A stretch of DNA of 64,000 nt from the NCBI RefSeq assembly GCF_008189685.1, contig NZ_CP043312.1, positions 1-64,000 of the forward strand, in the 5' to 3' direction. Position numbers and translations under genes: made by a program. Under the pieces are notes generated by a model. That model had not been told where the DNA came from and ran no database searches. It saw only the letters and a list, made by a program, of their open reading frames with translations. Of this stretch, positions 41,074-51,114 are shown one piece after another (within the stretch, counting starts at the first letter, position 1; the number at the start of each line of letters is the position of its first letter). Source of the stretch: Candidatus Sneabacter namystus. Its GTDB lineage: Bacteria > Pseudomonadota > Alphaproteobacteria > Rickettsiales > Rickettsiaceae.

Positions 41074-42539
41074 TCTTGATGCGCTAGATCATGAGATAGA
41101 GGACATACGTGATTATCTATTTTTACTGCCTCTATTGCTTCTTGCTGACTTTTAAGATACAGATGGTCTGGAAGATATGAAGATACTTGATCACCACACT
41201 TAAAGTTAATGCAGAAAAGATCTACAGGTTTTTCTGCATTTCCTATCATAAGAGTAACATCTCCTTTGAAGACTTTACTGCCCCTTCCTATATCTTTTGT
41301 TTTTATAGAGCATGCCTGATGCCTTTGTTCGCTTGACAGAATTTTATGAATACGCTGAAACCATTCTGGAGTATTGTCTTGAATACTTTGAGTTTCTTTA
41401 CCTTTGATAAAATTGTTATAGTGTATAAAGCCAGACATTTTTAACGCTTGATGACGCTGCATCACTTCTCTGCATGCATCACCTTCAAGTTGATCTACAG
41501 ATGGAGTGACAGCAAATAGGCAGCTAAACAAAGCCAGGCCTTCATCAATGTATGCACCTTGCGACTCAGACGCTTTGTTATTCCATTTAGCGAATGTTGC
41601 TCCGCAATGTTCAACAGCAGCTCTTGCTGCCATTACCTGATTCAAAAATGCAGTACTACGGTCTGTATCACCTTTTGTAAAAAATTCCAATTTTAAAAAC
41701 GCAGGACCTGTGGGATCGTTAAAAATATTCTCTGGATGCGGAAGATAGTCACAACGCTCGATACTCACAAATGCTTGTGGTACTTCTATTTTTCGTAAAA
41801 ATGCTTCTTTCTCTAATATGACATGGCAAACGTATTGCTGAGTTTCTTGTTGGGCAGACAAAGTATCCTGATAGGTGTTATGGCATATCTGATGAGTAGA
41901 TAACCACTCTTGCTCTGATAGTGGATAATTCACTTCACGTGTTCCATAAGAATCTGTCCGAAATAGTGCCATGCCACTTGGTATTGCTGCATCAAGAAGT
42001 GGGCCTCCATTTTGTGGCAAGAGAAGGTTAAATTTTCCACACACTGCAGTGTCGCTTATTCCATCCCATTTGACCTGAACTGAGTTTGGCAAAGTAGTAT
42101 GACACAACCTCATAAAATACGACTCTTGCGACGATCCCGCATAACTTATAAATGGGCAAAACACACTTACATAAGATACCGGTCCTACTTGTAATTTTTG
42201 CTGCAGAGAACCCGTGTCTACGAGGTTTAGCACAGCTTCCGATCCATAAACATAGTCATTTCTGCTTAATACAAAAGCTTTCTCTATGCCAGAGTGTCTA
42301 TTTATTTCCGTCCATCTCGCCCCTACTTCCTGTATATTTTGCTTCTGCCCAAAAGTCAGCAAGCTTATCGATTCATTACTAATACCACGAGCAAGTTCTA
42401 CCTTTCCAACTACAGCCTCAACTGGCTGTATTGAAAACGATATGTCTTTTGCACCAGACCTTTCTCTTGCCATACGGTTTGTACTGACAAGCATATTAGC
42501 GTTTTCTTTATCCGCAAAAGTTTTAAAACTCTTAAGCAT
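41016..42539 (-). CDS. Member of the unrecognised ~500-aa family (copy C, 507 aa)
   Basis: Close copy of the 32473-33996 protein: identical through residue 169 (including VSYVSVFCPFISYAGSS), then a divergent stretch (GKFNLLLPQNGGPLLD and on to about 215), then almost identical to the end. Conserved blocks are ERCDYLPHPENI, GPAFLKLEFFTKGDT, RAAVEHCGATFA, FAVTPSVDQL and ELLFSEISE. No signal peptide and no membrane span. Start preceded by AAGGTTAAGTT as in the sister copy. Flanks beyond about 12 bases upstream differ from the sister locus, so the duplicated unit is essentially the gene itself. Function unknown. Confidence 0.72.
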   Translation of the reverse strand: MLKSFKTFADKENANMLVSTNRMARERSGAKDISFSIQPVEAVVGKVELARGISNESISLLTFGQKQNIQEVGARWTEINRHSGIEKAFVLSRNDYVYGSEAVLNLVDTGSLQQKLQVGPVSYVSVFCPFISYAGSSQESYFMRLCHTTLPNSVQVKWDGISDTAVCGKFNLLLPQNGGPLLDAAIPSGMALFRTDSYGTREVNYPLSEQEWLSTHQICHNTYQDTLSAQQETQQYVCHVILEKEAFLRKIEVPQAFVSIERCDYLPHPENIFNDPTGPAFLKLEFFTKGDTDRSTAFLNQVMAARAAVEHCGATFAKWNNKASESQGAYIDEGLALFSCLFAVTPSVDQLEGDACREVMQRHQALKMSGFIHYNNFIKGKETQSIQDNTPEWFQRIHKILSSEQRHQACSIKTKDIGRGSKVFKGDVTLMIGNAEKPVDLFCINFKCGDQVSSYLPDHLYLKSQQEAIEAVKIDNHVCPLSHDLAHQDAMLKIVGGTELLFSEISE

Positions 42540-43172
42540 AACTTAACCTTGTTTAATGAAAAAAGACTTATTATAAGTATTTTTTCATTAAAGTAAAGTA
42601 CGATTTGTACTTCTTTCCAAGTACGACATGGCCTTATACTCCTCTACCAGAGGGAGAGTGCACATTTACAGATACAAAAGTCAAGAGCGCTACTAGTATT
42701 GAAGATGTAATGAATGCACTCACGTTCGTTGAACGACGCCTCTGCCCTAAATATGGCATTTAGAGAAAGAAGCATTTTTACAAAAATCGACTAAGTTTGC
42801 ACACTTTGCAAGAAATGAGACAATCGGAAACTACAGCGTTTGCTCCCATACTTGCGTACTTTGACATCTATCAATTACAGGTAAAGGATGTTGAAAACAA
42901 GACAAAAATTTGCGCTCAATACGCCAAATCTAATTGCTCTTGCATTGCTCAATAAATCAAGAAAAGACAAAGAAAAATAGCATCGCTTACATGTATATAA
43001 AATAGCATTCGAGATGGTATTTTATCCCCTTCCATTGTGGACATTTCAATGAGTATGAGCAGTAAAGACACACCATACTGACGCACCTGTCAAAAATGTG
43101 TTTGAATATAAGAACGATAAAAAGCCGGTTGAAGAATTTGATACTGCCTTATAGAACCTCTTTCACTTTCCT
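42540..43172. other. Gene-free stretch with decayed family fragments
   Basis: About 630 bases. At 42755-42790 the plus strand reads LEKEAFLQKS, matching LEKEAFLRK of the ~500-aa family, preceded by protein-like PEGECTFTDTKVKSATSIED and TFVERRLCPKYG; at 42805-42865 there is a match to the 27800-27845 fragment. These are scraps of former genes. No intact gene or RNA was seen. Confidence 0.45.
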
Positions 43173-45044
43173 CTAAACATCATTTTCTAAATCCTTCATG
43201 TCTAAAAGATATTTGAAAGACCTTAATGTATCATCAATATATGCCTTACACTCTGTACTCGTTACCATGCCATAATTGCCTTTAGCTACCAACGCATAAG
43301 CTCTTTTGATATATCCTAGCCCCGCCTGCTGCTTTCCGAGTTCGCTTAGTAAGTTACCACATTTACACATTGCCAGAACATCTTCAGGATTAAGCCTTAT
43401 AGCTTTATCATAGCACTCAACTGCCTCTTCATATTTACCTAACTCTTGAAGAACTCCACCTTTATTATAATAAGCTTCAGCATCTTTAGGATCGAGACTT
43501 ATCACTTTATCATAGCACTCAACTGCCTCTTCGTATTTACCTACAGCATTAAGAGCAATTCCTTTATTGTAGTAAGCATAAGTAAATTCAGGATCAAGCT
43601 CTATTGCCCTATCGTAGCACTCAACTGCTTCAGCATATTTACCTAACTCTTGAAGAACTCTACCTTTATCGTAATAAGCACTGGTATATTCAGAATCGCA
43701 GCTTATAGCCTTATCATAGCATTCAACTGCTTCAGAATATTTTCCTAAAGCGCCAAGAACAAGACCCTTGTTATAGTAAGACAAAACATCCAAAGGATCG
43801 AAACTTATAGACTGATCGTAACATTCAACTGCTTCAGTATATTTACCTAAACTATTAAGAGCAACACCTTTATTACAGTAAATTGCAGCATATTCGAAGT
43901 TAAGACCTATTGCTTTGTCGTAGCATTCAACTTCTTCAGCATATTTACCTAAACTATTAAGAGCAGCACCTTTATTACAGTAAGCTTCAGCATATTTAGA
44001 ATCAATACCTATTGCTTTGTCGTAACACTCAATTGCCTCTTCGTATTTACCTAACTCTTGAAAAACAGTACCTTTGTTGAAGTAAGATGAAGCGTCTTTA
44101 GGATTAAGCTCTATTGCCTTATCGTAACATTCAATTGCCTCTTCGTATTTACCTAAATATTGAAAAACAGCACCTTTGTTGAAGTAAGATGAAGCATCTT
44201 CAGGATTAAGCCCTATAGCCAGATCATAGCACTCAATTGCCTCTTCGTATTTACCTAAATTTTCCAGAGCAATTCCCTTATTGTAGTACGCATTAGTATA
44301 TTCAGGATCACAGCCTATAGCCTGGCCGTAGCACTTAACTGCTTCAGAATATTTTCCTAATTTACCAAAAATGACTCCCTTATTGTAGTGAGCTTCAGTA
44401 TATTCAGGATCACAGCCTATAGCCTGGTCGTAGAATTCAACTGCTTCAGAATATTTTCCTAATTTACCAAAAACGACTCCCTTATTGTAGTGAGCTTCAG
44501 TATATTCAGGATCGCAGCTTATAGCCTGGTCGTAGCATTCAACTGCTTCAGAATATTTTTCTAAATCGGCAAACACGACTCCCTTATCATAATAAGCACT
44601 GGTATATTCAGGATCACAGCTTATAGCCTGATCGTAGAATTCAACTGCCTCAGAATATTTTCCTAAAGCGCCAAGAGTAAGGCCCATGTTATAATAAGCT
44701 AAGGCATCTTCAGGATCACAGCTTATAGCCTTATCGTAGCACTCAACCGCCTCTTCGTACTTACCTAAATATTGAAAAACAACACCTTTATTACAGTAAG
44801 CTTCAGCATATTTAGAATCAATACCTATTGCCCTATCATAACATTTCAAGGCCTCGCAATATTTGCCTAAATCTTGAAAAGCAACTCCTTTATTGTAGTG
44901 AGCTTCAGCATACGTAGGATTGAGTCTTACAGCTTTATCATAACACTCAATTGCCAAGTCATACTTTCCCAACTTTGCAAAATCAACTCCTTTACTAATC
45001 CATTCTTTTGCCGATAAAATCATTTGACTAACCACGTCATACAC
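43173..45044 (-). CDS. TPR-repeat protein, 623 aa
   Basis: After a short N-terminus, residues about 15-560 are 16 consecutive 34-residue tetratricopeptide units of the form EAYYNKGxxLxxLGKYEEAVECYDKAISLDP, plus a degenerate 17th (ELGKQQAGLGYIKRAYALVA). TPR solenoids are protein-binding scaffolds. The repeats are highly alike at DNA level (102-base units), so copy number may vary by recombination. There is no signal peptide; start could be MYDVV or the Met at residue 8 (MILSAKEW). Such long arrays are typical of host-interaction proteins in protist-associated bacteria, but a cellular scaffold role is equally possible. Confidence 0.85.
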   Translation of the reverse strand: MYDVVSQMILSAKEWISKGVDFAKLGKYDLAIECYDKAVRLNPTYAEAHYNKGVAFQDLGKYCEALKCYDRAIGIDSKYAEAYCNKGVVFQYLGKYEEAVECYDKAISCDPEDALAYYNMGLTLGALGKYSEAVEFYDQAISCDPEYTSAYYDKGVVFADLEKYSEAVECYDQAISCDPEYTEAHYNKGVVFGKLGKYSEAVEFYDQAIGCDPEYTEAHYNKGVIFGKLGKYSEAVKCYGQAIGCDPEYTNAYYNKGIALENLGKYEEAIECYDLAIGLNPEDASSYFNKGAVFQYLGKYEEAIECYDKAIELNPKDASSYFNKGTVFQELGKYEEAIECYDKAIGIDSKYAEAYCNKGAALNSLGKYAEEVECYDKAIGLNFEYAAIYCNKGVALNSLGKYTEAVECYDQSISFDPLDVLSYYNKGLVLGALGKYSEAVECYDKAISCDSEYTSAYYDKGRVLQELGKYAEAVECYDRAIELDPEFTYAYYNKGIALNAVGKYEEAVECYDKVISLDPKDAEAYYNKGGVLQELGKYEEAVECYDKAIRLNPEDVLAMCKCGNLLSELGKQQAGLGYIKRAYALVAKGNYGMVTSTECKAYIDDTLRSFKYLLDMKDLENDV

Positions 45045-45419
45045 CTATTTGTAACATATTGCATTCTAAACCACATTCAAACGATTTGCCATTTAATAAC
45101 AGACAATCTTAACTATGAGAAATGCATAAACACCAAAAGCATCACTTATAGAACATTAATCGAGAAGAGGCAGCAAAAACAAAGCAGCTTTTATCGTTAC
45201 TGCAAAATTCAACATAAATCTAATCAATGTAATATATAAATCAGGCTAAACTTTTGCGAGCTAGAGCCCGATTTATTCAAAAAATCAGTTGTCATAGTTT
45301 TAATGATATACAAAAAAACTGCAGCGTTCATCATTCCATCAAAATGTGTAACTTCAAATCACGTAGAAAAGCCGTTATACACAAGCTATATCTTTGTTGT
45401 TAGACAAACATGAATATTT
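45045..45419. other. Gene-free stretch
   Basis: About 375 AT-rich bases between two minus-strand genes. The 71-codon plus-strand frame here is unremarkable. No RNA gene or clear promoter seen. Confidence 0.35.
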
Positions 45420-45968
45420 TTACACCTGATCTGTAGTTAATGAAATAGCATGTTTATTTTCAGATGCTTTTTGCCACCAAATAGGAGAAGCTCTGTGCGT
45501 CCACGTGGGCACTCTTTTACTGATGCGATACTTTTGTATCAAGTAACAAATGTATGCAAAATGTACATTTGGCTCACAAGAAAAATCCAGGCCCAACGCT
45601 TCCGAACGTGCACAATTAACAAACGGTGTTATTGAAGAACGTGGCAAATACATCTTATGATATAACCATAATTTTTCCATCAACGTGCTAGAACGATGAA
45701 TTTTGTTGTAACGTAAAGTGTATTCTTCACACAAATACTTCATATGCAGAAACAACCATCGCCAATTATCTGAGCTTTTAGAAGCCCATAAAGTACATGG
45801 ATGATTTACATGCGTTTTTCGATAAATGTCATCATGAGTTATGTTAGAATGTATGTGTATAGATGTGCTAAGCATTTGAGCACTTTCTAAGATCATCTTT
45901 ACTACTCTTCTATCATCTAAAGATTCTGCACAAGCACGAGGGCAAGGACTAGTGACAAATATATTCAC
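45420..45968 (-). CDS. Conserved protein of a phage/large-virus-associated family, 182 aa
   Basis: Starts MNIFVTSPCPRACAESLDDR and continues VVKMILESAQMLSTS, then THVNHPCTLWASKSSDNWRW and LFLHMKYLCEEYTLRYNKIH. I recognise this layout (MNIFVLxxDPxxCAxxxxDKHVVKMILESAQML ... HPCxxWxRxSxxNYxWL) from uncharacterised proteins of bacteriophages and large DNA viruses. Here DKHVVK reads DDRRVVK. No activity is established for the family as far as I know. Full length appears intact. Acquisition from a virus is an inference. Confidence 0.6.
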   Translation of the reverse strand: MNIFVTSPCPRACAESLDDRRVVKMILESAQMLSTSIHIHSNITHDDIYRKTHVNHPCTLWASKSSDNWRWLFLHMKYLCEEYTLRYNKIHRSSTLMEKLWLYHKMYLPRSSITPFVNCARSEALGLDFSCEPNVHFAYICYLIQKYRISKRVPTWTHRASPIWWQKASENKHAISLTTDQV

Positions 45969-46241
45969 TGTTTATTTTTAGTGCTAAAAAACAAGAACGA
46001 CGTAACACAAAGCCTAAAAAGTATTCAATCGCATTGGACAGAAAGTAAAAAAATATACAAAGCCAGCAAGCTAAGTTCCCCTTTGCAAAACCAATAAAGA
46101 GAGCCAACAGAAGCATTGTATAAAAGAAATGCTACATTGAAAATAACATTATCAACAAAGCATTAAGCATCTATCACTAGAAATTTGGTTGTAGACAATT
46201 TTATACAAGATTGACACGCAAAAGAGTATTTCAGATAAGAC
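45969..46241. other. Intergenic stretch before groEL terminator
   Basis: About 270 bases with no open frame or RNA gene seen; it should hold the promoter of the 45420 gene on the minus strand. Confidence 0.3.
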
Positions 46242-46283
46242 AAAAGGGGCGTAATATGCACTACAACAACTCGGCCCCCTTTT
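46242..46283 (-). terminator. Putative Rho-independent terminator after groEL
   Basis: AAAAGGGG at 46242-46249 pairs with CCCCTTTT at 46276-46283; read on the minus strand the hairpin is followed by a T-rich end. The 26-base loop is long, which lowers confidence. It starts 20 bases after the groEL stop. Confidence 0.45.
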
Positions 46284-46302
46284 ATCCTTTTATCCTTTTA
46301 TC

Positions 46303-47955
46303 TTAAAAACCCATATCAGAAGGCATACCTCCTCCGCCAGGCATTCTATGTCCGCCACCTGCATCTGATTTAGGTTCAGCCTTGTCTGCTATCACCGCAG
46401 AGGTAGTAATTATCAAACCAGCGATAGAAACAGCGTCATTTAAAGCAATTTTCACCACTTTAGCAGGATCAACTATTCCAGATTTCAGCATATCAACATA
46501 CTTCAACTCTTGCGCGTCAAATCCCATATTATGATCATCACCGTCCGCAAGCTTTGCAACTACAACAGAACTTTCACACCCTGCATTCTCAACAATTTGA
46601 CGCAGAGGTGCCTGTAATGCCTTTTGCAAAATTTTCACTCCAACTGTCTGATCTTCATTATCACCTTCTAACTCATCTAACACTTTAGCAGCGTAAAACA
46701 GAGCAACACCTCCTCCAGGTACGATACCCTCTTCCACTGCAGCTCTTGTTGCATGTAATGCGTCCTCTACTCTATCTTTTTTTTCCTTCACTTCTACTTC
46801 AGTATGTCCTCCTATCTTTAATACAGCAACACCACCTGAAAGTTTTGCAAGCCGCTCCTGCAGTTTTTCTTTGTCATAATCAGAATCTGATTCTTCAATC
46901 TGATTACGTATCTGATTAATCCTGGTCTCTATATTAGCTTTATCTCCAGCACCATCAACAATAGTAGTACTATCTTTTGTAATAACCACCTTACCTGCGC
47001 TACCAAGCATACCTAAGTTCACACTTTCTAAGGTCACCCCAATATTTTCCGTAATCACCTGACCAGCAGTTAACACAGCAATATCCTCAAGCATAGCATT
47101 CCTTCTGTCACCAAATCCGGGAGCCTTGATTGCAGCAACCTTGAGACCGCCTCTTAATTTGTTGACAACTAACGTAGCAAGGGCTTCTCCCTCAACATCC
47201 TCAGCAATAATACACAAAGGTCTTCCTGATTGCACTACACCTTCAAGCAACTTGATCATTGGCTGCAACGCCGTGAGTTTCTTATCTACTATCAAAATAT
47301 ACGGTCTTTCTAGCTCCACCACCATTTTCTCTGAATTAGTAACAAAGTAAGGAGATATGTAGCCTCTATCGAACATCATACCTTCCACTACTTCTAGTTC
47401 GGACTCAACTCCCTTACCTTCATCTGCCGTAATAACACCTTCCTTACCAACTTTTTCCATAGCGTAAGCTATCTTACCCCCTATTTCTTTATCTCCATTT
47501 GCAGAAATAGTAGCCACTTGCTCTATCTCATCTCTAGAGCTAATTTGCTTTCTGATAGAATCTATTTCTTTCGAAATCGCTTGAGCCGCCAAATCAAAAC
47601 CTCTTTTCAAGTCCATCGGATTACGCTCTGCAGCTATATGCTTTTGAGCTTCTCTAACTGCTGCTTGAGTCAAAACAGTGGAAGTTGTCGTTCCATCTCC
47701 AGCTATGTCTGCTGTCTTGCTTGCTACAGCTTTTACCAACTGAGCTCCAACATTTTCTACTTTATCCTCAAACTCTATAGACTTCGCCACAGTTACACCA
47801 TCTTTTGTAATCTTAGGAGCACCGTAGGACTGCTCTATTATAACATTACGACCTCTCGGGCCTAAAGTCACTTTCACAGCGTCTGCTAGAGCGTCTAACC
47901 CTTTTAGCATACGTTCACGCGCAACCGCGTCATAATGTATCAACTTTGCTGACAT
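46303..47955 (-). CDS. groEL: Chaperonin GroEL (60 kDa)
   Basis: GroEL forms the double-ring ATP-driven folding chamber capped by GroES. The 550-aa product is complete: [34 protein letters not shown] (ATP site), [50 protein letters not shown] and the terminal Gly/Met tail ([13 protein letters not shown]). It follows groES by 64 bases on the same strand, the standard groESL operon. Confidence 0.97.
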   Translation of the reverse strand: MSAKLIHYDAVARERMLKGLDALADAVKVTLGPRGRNVIIEQSYGAPKITKDGVTVAKSIEFEDKVENVGAQLVKAVASKTADIAGDGTTTSTVLTQAAVREAQKHIAAERNPMDLKRGFDLAAQAISKEIDSIRKQISSRDEIEQVATISANGDKEIGGKIAYAMEKVGKEGVITADEGKGVESELEVVEGMMFDRGYISPYFVTNSEKMVVELERPYILIVDKKLTALQPMIKLLEGVVQSGRPLCIIAEDVEGEALATLVVNKLRGGLKVAAIKAPGFGDRRNAMLEDIAVLTAGQVITENIGVTLESVNLGMLGSAGKVVITKDSTTIVDGAGDKANIETRINQIRNQIEESDSDYDKEKLQERLAKLSGGVAVLKIGGHTEVEVKEKKDRVEDALHATRAAVEEGIVPGGGVALFYAAKVLDELEGDNEDQTVGVKILQKALQAPLRQIVENAGCESSVVVAKLADGDDHNMGFDAQELKYVDMLKSGIVDPAKVVKIALNDAVSIAGLIITTSAVIADKAEPKSDAGGGHRMPGGGGMPSDMGF

Positions 47956-48019
47956 ATAAAATCACCTTCTTCTATATTTTTAATATCAATTAATTACAAG
48001 TTCTTACTCAAAAGTACGA

Positions 48020-48316
48020 TCAATCACGCATTACAGCTAATATGTCGGACTCTTTCAAAATAACAACTTTTTTTCCATTCAACTCTATTTCATTACCTCC
48101 CCATTTTGCGTAAGTAACTAAATCACCCACTTTAACCATCAGAGGTAAAATTTTTCCATCATCAGATCTATAACCACAACCCACAGCCACAACTGTACCT
48201 CTAATTGGCTTATCTTTTACTGTATCAGGAATAATTATCCCTCCTTGTGTTTTTTCTTCTTGCTCAAGTGGCTCAACTGCAACTCGTTCATAAAGAGGTT
48301 CTACACTTTTTGCCAT
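48020..48316 (-). CDS. groES: Co-chaperonin GroES (10 kDa)
   Basis: 98 aa, the usual size. Characteristic parts are EPLYERVAVEPLEQEEKTQG, GGIIIPDTVKDKP (mobile loop), VAVGCG, VKVGDLVTYAKWGGNEIELN and the end LKESDILAVM. It precedes groEL on the minus strand. A promoter-like element is at 48399-48426; no CIRCE-type inverted repeat was noticed. Confidence 0.96.
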   Translation of the reverse strand: MAKSVEPLYERVAVEPLEQEEKTQGGIIIPDTVKDKPIRGTVVAVGCGYRSDDGKILPLMVKVGDLVTYAKWGGNEIELNGKKVVILKESDILAVMRD

Positions 48317-48398
48317 ATGTAACCTGTTATTTTATTTACTATTTAAATCATGAATATCAGCGAAGAAACAAGATTCACCAATACATCGTCAACGGCTT

Positions 48399-48426
48399 CA
48401 TATAGAAACCAAATTTAAAAATTCAA
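48399..48426 (-). promoter_or_regulatory. Putative groESL promoter
   Basis: On the minus strand TTGAAT (48421-48426), 16-base spacer, TATATG (48399-48404), about 80 bases before groES. It fits sigma70; TTGAA also agrees with the heat-shock -35 (CTTGAA) but the C-rich heat-shock -10 is absent. Confidence 0.35.
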
Positions 48427-48502
48427 TAGACAAAAGAAAACATTTTTACAAATCACTCAAATAAGTGAACATTGAAAGAATCTAAACAAGACACTATTGA
48501 AG

Positions 48503-48520
48503 TTATTATCAAGATAATAA
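48503..48520. terminator. AT palindrome after mutS
   Basis: TTATTATC and GATAATAA form a perfect inverted repeat 4-21 bases beyond the mutS stop. It consists almost only of A/T and has no stable loop, so its role as a terminator is uncertain. Confidence 0.25.
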
Positions 48521-48523
48521 GAT

Positions 48524-51031
48524 TCATTCTTTCAAATTAAGCACAGACCCTTGATTTTGTAAAATAGTTAATAATGCTTTTGCTCTATCTACAATTTCCT
48601 TAGGGACGCCAGCAATTTGAGCAACATGAATACCATAAGATTTATCAGCTATACCCTTTTGCACAGAATATAAAAAGGATACAGAGTTTTCACTTTCTCT
48701 AACACACAAAGTATAATTCACAACATTTGGCAAAGATTCAGATAATTGTGTTAGTTCTTGATAATGCGTAGCAAAGAGGCATCTAGATCCAATGTGTTTC
48801 GATATATATTCAAGACACGACCCAGCAATAGAAATACCGTCATAAGTAGAAGTTCCACGCCCTACTTCATCTAAAATAACAAGAGAGCGTTCTGTAGCAT
48901 GTGATAAGATAGCGGCAGTTTCACACATTTCTAGCATAAAGGTAGACTGCCCCATTGCTAAATCATCTCCTGCTCCTATACGGCAAAACAATTTATCCAC
49001 GACCTGAATAATAGCAGATCGAGCAGGAACAAAAGAGCCTATCTGAGCCATTAAAACTATCAAAGCTACCTGTCTCATAAAGGTACTTTTGCCCCCCATA
49101 TTAGGCCCTGTAATGACAAAAACACGCTCATGATCTGTAAAATAGCAGTCATTTGGCACAAAATGAGAAGCCTTCTCTGACATTACTTTCTCTACAACTG
49201 GATGACGCCCCTGTCTAATCATTGTTGCACATTGTTTTTGCACTAAAGGCATGACATAATTTTCATCTATAGCTTTTTTTGCAAAAGCTATAAAAACATC
49301 TAACATTGATACACCGCTAGCAACAGAATTGATTGCACCTTCTTCTTGCCGTACAAGACATGCTAAATTATCTATTACCAATTGTTCTACAGACATTAAT
49401 TGCTGTCTTAACAGCGCCATCTTTTGCTCTAAATCAGTCAATTCAGCAGTAGAAAATCTAACATGATTAACAGTCGTTTGTCTGTGAGTAAAATAAGAAC
49501 TCACCTTACTTGCGTGCTTTACTGGCACTTCTAAAAAAATACCTATAATGTTGTTATGCTGAATCTTTATGCTGTCTATGCCAGTCATAGCAATATACTT
49601 AACACGTAGCGAATTTTGTTCGGCGATAGCGCTTTTTAGCTCCTCATTTAATTCCCCTAATTTAGAATGGTAAGAAGGATTGATAAAACATTCTGAAGAA
49701 GATGTAGATGATAAATCTTTTACCTGAATAGCTGACGTTATTTCATCTATTACTGATACATTAACCTTCAGGTTACACAACAACTCTCTTAACAAAGTAG
49801 GTATATCGGAACCACATTGCTTAAAAATTAACTCCTTCATCTTCAAAGCTGCTAACAAACTATTACGCAGACTTAAAAAATCCCTTAACACCATCTTATT
49901 CATAAAAATCCTAGTCAACACTCTATCTAAATCAGATATACAATTAAGGTAGTTACGTAACTTATCCAACAATTCAACTCTTAAGTATAAAAACTGAGTC
50001 AATTGTAATCTATTATTTATAACAACCTCATTTGCAGAAGGATTTTTAAGATATTTAAAAAGTAGTCTACTCCCTCCTTTTGTAAGCGTGCAGTTTAAAA
50101 TACTAAAAAGACTTACACCAGAAGTTCTAGAAGACACTATTTCTAAGTTACGCTGGGTAGATACGTCAATACGCATTAGATCATCATTCCCCATTAGTTT
50201 TGGAAAAGGAAGATTGATCTTATTGGTATCAACTAAACCAATATAAGACAATACTCCTCCAAGTGCAGATATTTGGAACTTACTTACTTCTCCCATAAAA
50301 CTTAAAGAAGAAACAGAGTAAAAATCCTCTATCGTTCTTACAGATTTTAGATAATCAAAATAACTGTTGGAATAAATTACCAATTTTTGTTTGTATATAT
50401 CATATATCTCTTTAAACTCATCTAATTCAATATCTCCTTTCCTCATTATCAACTCTTTAGGCTGTAACTTCTCAAGCTCTTGCAAACACTCAGCTACCTC
50501 AACCTCAAAAACACCAATCTCACGCACACCAAAATCTAGAAAGCAAATTGCACACTTACGCAACTTTGCATCATAAACCACACATACAAGATAATTAGGT
50601 AACGATGTATCAATCATAGACTCTTCTATAATAGTACCAGGAGTAAATATCCTTACTATCTTTCTATTAACTAAAGCCTTGCTACCACGTTTTTTCTTAG
50701 CCTCTAAAGGAGATTCTGTTTGTTCACACAATGCTACGGTATGACCAGATTTGACAAGTTTACAAAGGTGATTATCTAAAGAGTGGAAAGGTATACCACA
50801 CATAGGAATTTCACCCGTGCTTTTATCCCTACTAGTTAACACAACACCTAATATTTTGCTAGCTGTTACAGCATCTTCAAAAAACAATTCGTAAAAATCT
50901 CCTAAACGGAAAAGTAACAGACTATCTTGACACTTATATTTAACCTCAACATACTGACGCATTAAGGGATTAAGATCATAATACCCATATTTAATCTTAA
51001 ATTGCTCTGTAATACACATATTATCATTCAT
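48524..51031 (-). CDS. mutS: DNA mismatch repair protein MutS
   Basis: MutS recognises mispaired and looped DNA and recruits MutL. The 835-aa product contains the N-terminal mismatch-binding domain (FRLGDFYELFFEDA, with the conserved Phe-x-Glu), the lever/clamp region, Walker A GPNMGGKSTFMRQ (about residue 640), the ST(F)MLEM segment, Walker B LVILDEVGRGT, and ATHYQELTQL, then the helix-turn-helix end AQIAGVPKEIVDRAK. Length is normal. It is on the minus strand and divergent from rpmB with 83 bases between. Confidence 0.96.
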   Translation of the reverse strand: MNDNMCITEQFKIKYGYYDLNPLMRQYVEVKYKCQDSLLLFRLGDFYELFFEDAVTASKILGVVLTSRDKSTGEIPMCGIPFHSLDNHLCKLVKSGHTVALCEQTESPLEAKKKRGSKALVNRKIVRIFTPGTIIEESMIDTSLPNYLVCVVYDAKLRKCAICFLDFGVREIGVFEVEVAECLQELEKLQPKELIMRKGDIELDEFKEIYDIYKQKLVIYSNSYFDYLKSVRTIEDFYSVSSLSFMGEVSKFQISALGGVLSYIGLVDTNKINLPFPKLMGNDDLMRIDVSTQRNLEIVSSRTSGVSLFSILNCTLTKGGSRLLFKYLKNPSANEVVINNRLQLTQFLYLRVELLDKLRNYLNCISDLDRVLTRIFMNKMVLRDFLSLRNSLLAALKMKELIFKQCGSDIPTLLRELLCNLKVNVSVIDEITSAIQVKDLSSTSSSECFINPSYHSKLGELNEELKSAIAEQNSLRVKYIAMTGIDSIKIQHNNIIGIFLEVPVKHASKVSSYFTHRQTTVNHVRFSTAELTDLEQKMALLRQQLMSVEQLVIDNLACLVRQEEGAINSVASGVSMLDVFIAFAKKAIDENYVMPLVQKQCATMIRQGRHPVVEKVMSEKASHFVPNDCYFTDHERVFVITGPNMGGKSTFMRQVALIVLMAQIGSFVPARSAIIQVVDKLFCRIGAGDDLAMGQSTFMLEMCETAAILSHATERSLVILDEVGRGTSTYDGISIAGSCLEYISKHIGSRCLFATHYQELTQLSESLPNVVNYTLCVRESENSVSFLYSVQKGIADKSYGIHVAQIAGVPKEIVDRAKALLTILQNQGSVLNLKE

Positions 51032-51042
51032 TGAAAGCTCTC

Positions 51043-51071
51043 TTGACCATATGTTCTTTATTATGTACTAT
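51043..51071 (+). promoter_or_regulatory. Putative promoter of rpmB-rpmE
   Basis: TTGACC at 51043-51048, 17-base spacer, TACTAT at 51066-51071; the start of rpmB is 44 bases further. Lies in the 83-base divergent region with mutS. Confidence 0.4.
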
Positions 51072-51114
51072 TTGTTAGCTTTTTTATACATTTTGTAGGA
51101 CAATTAGGACAATC

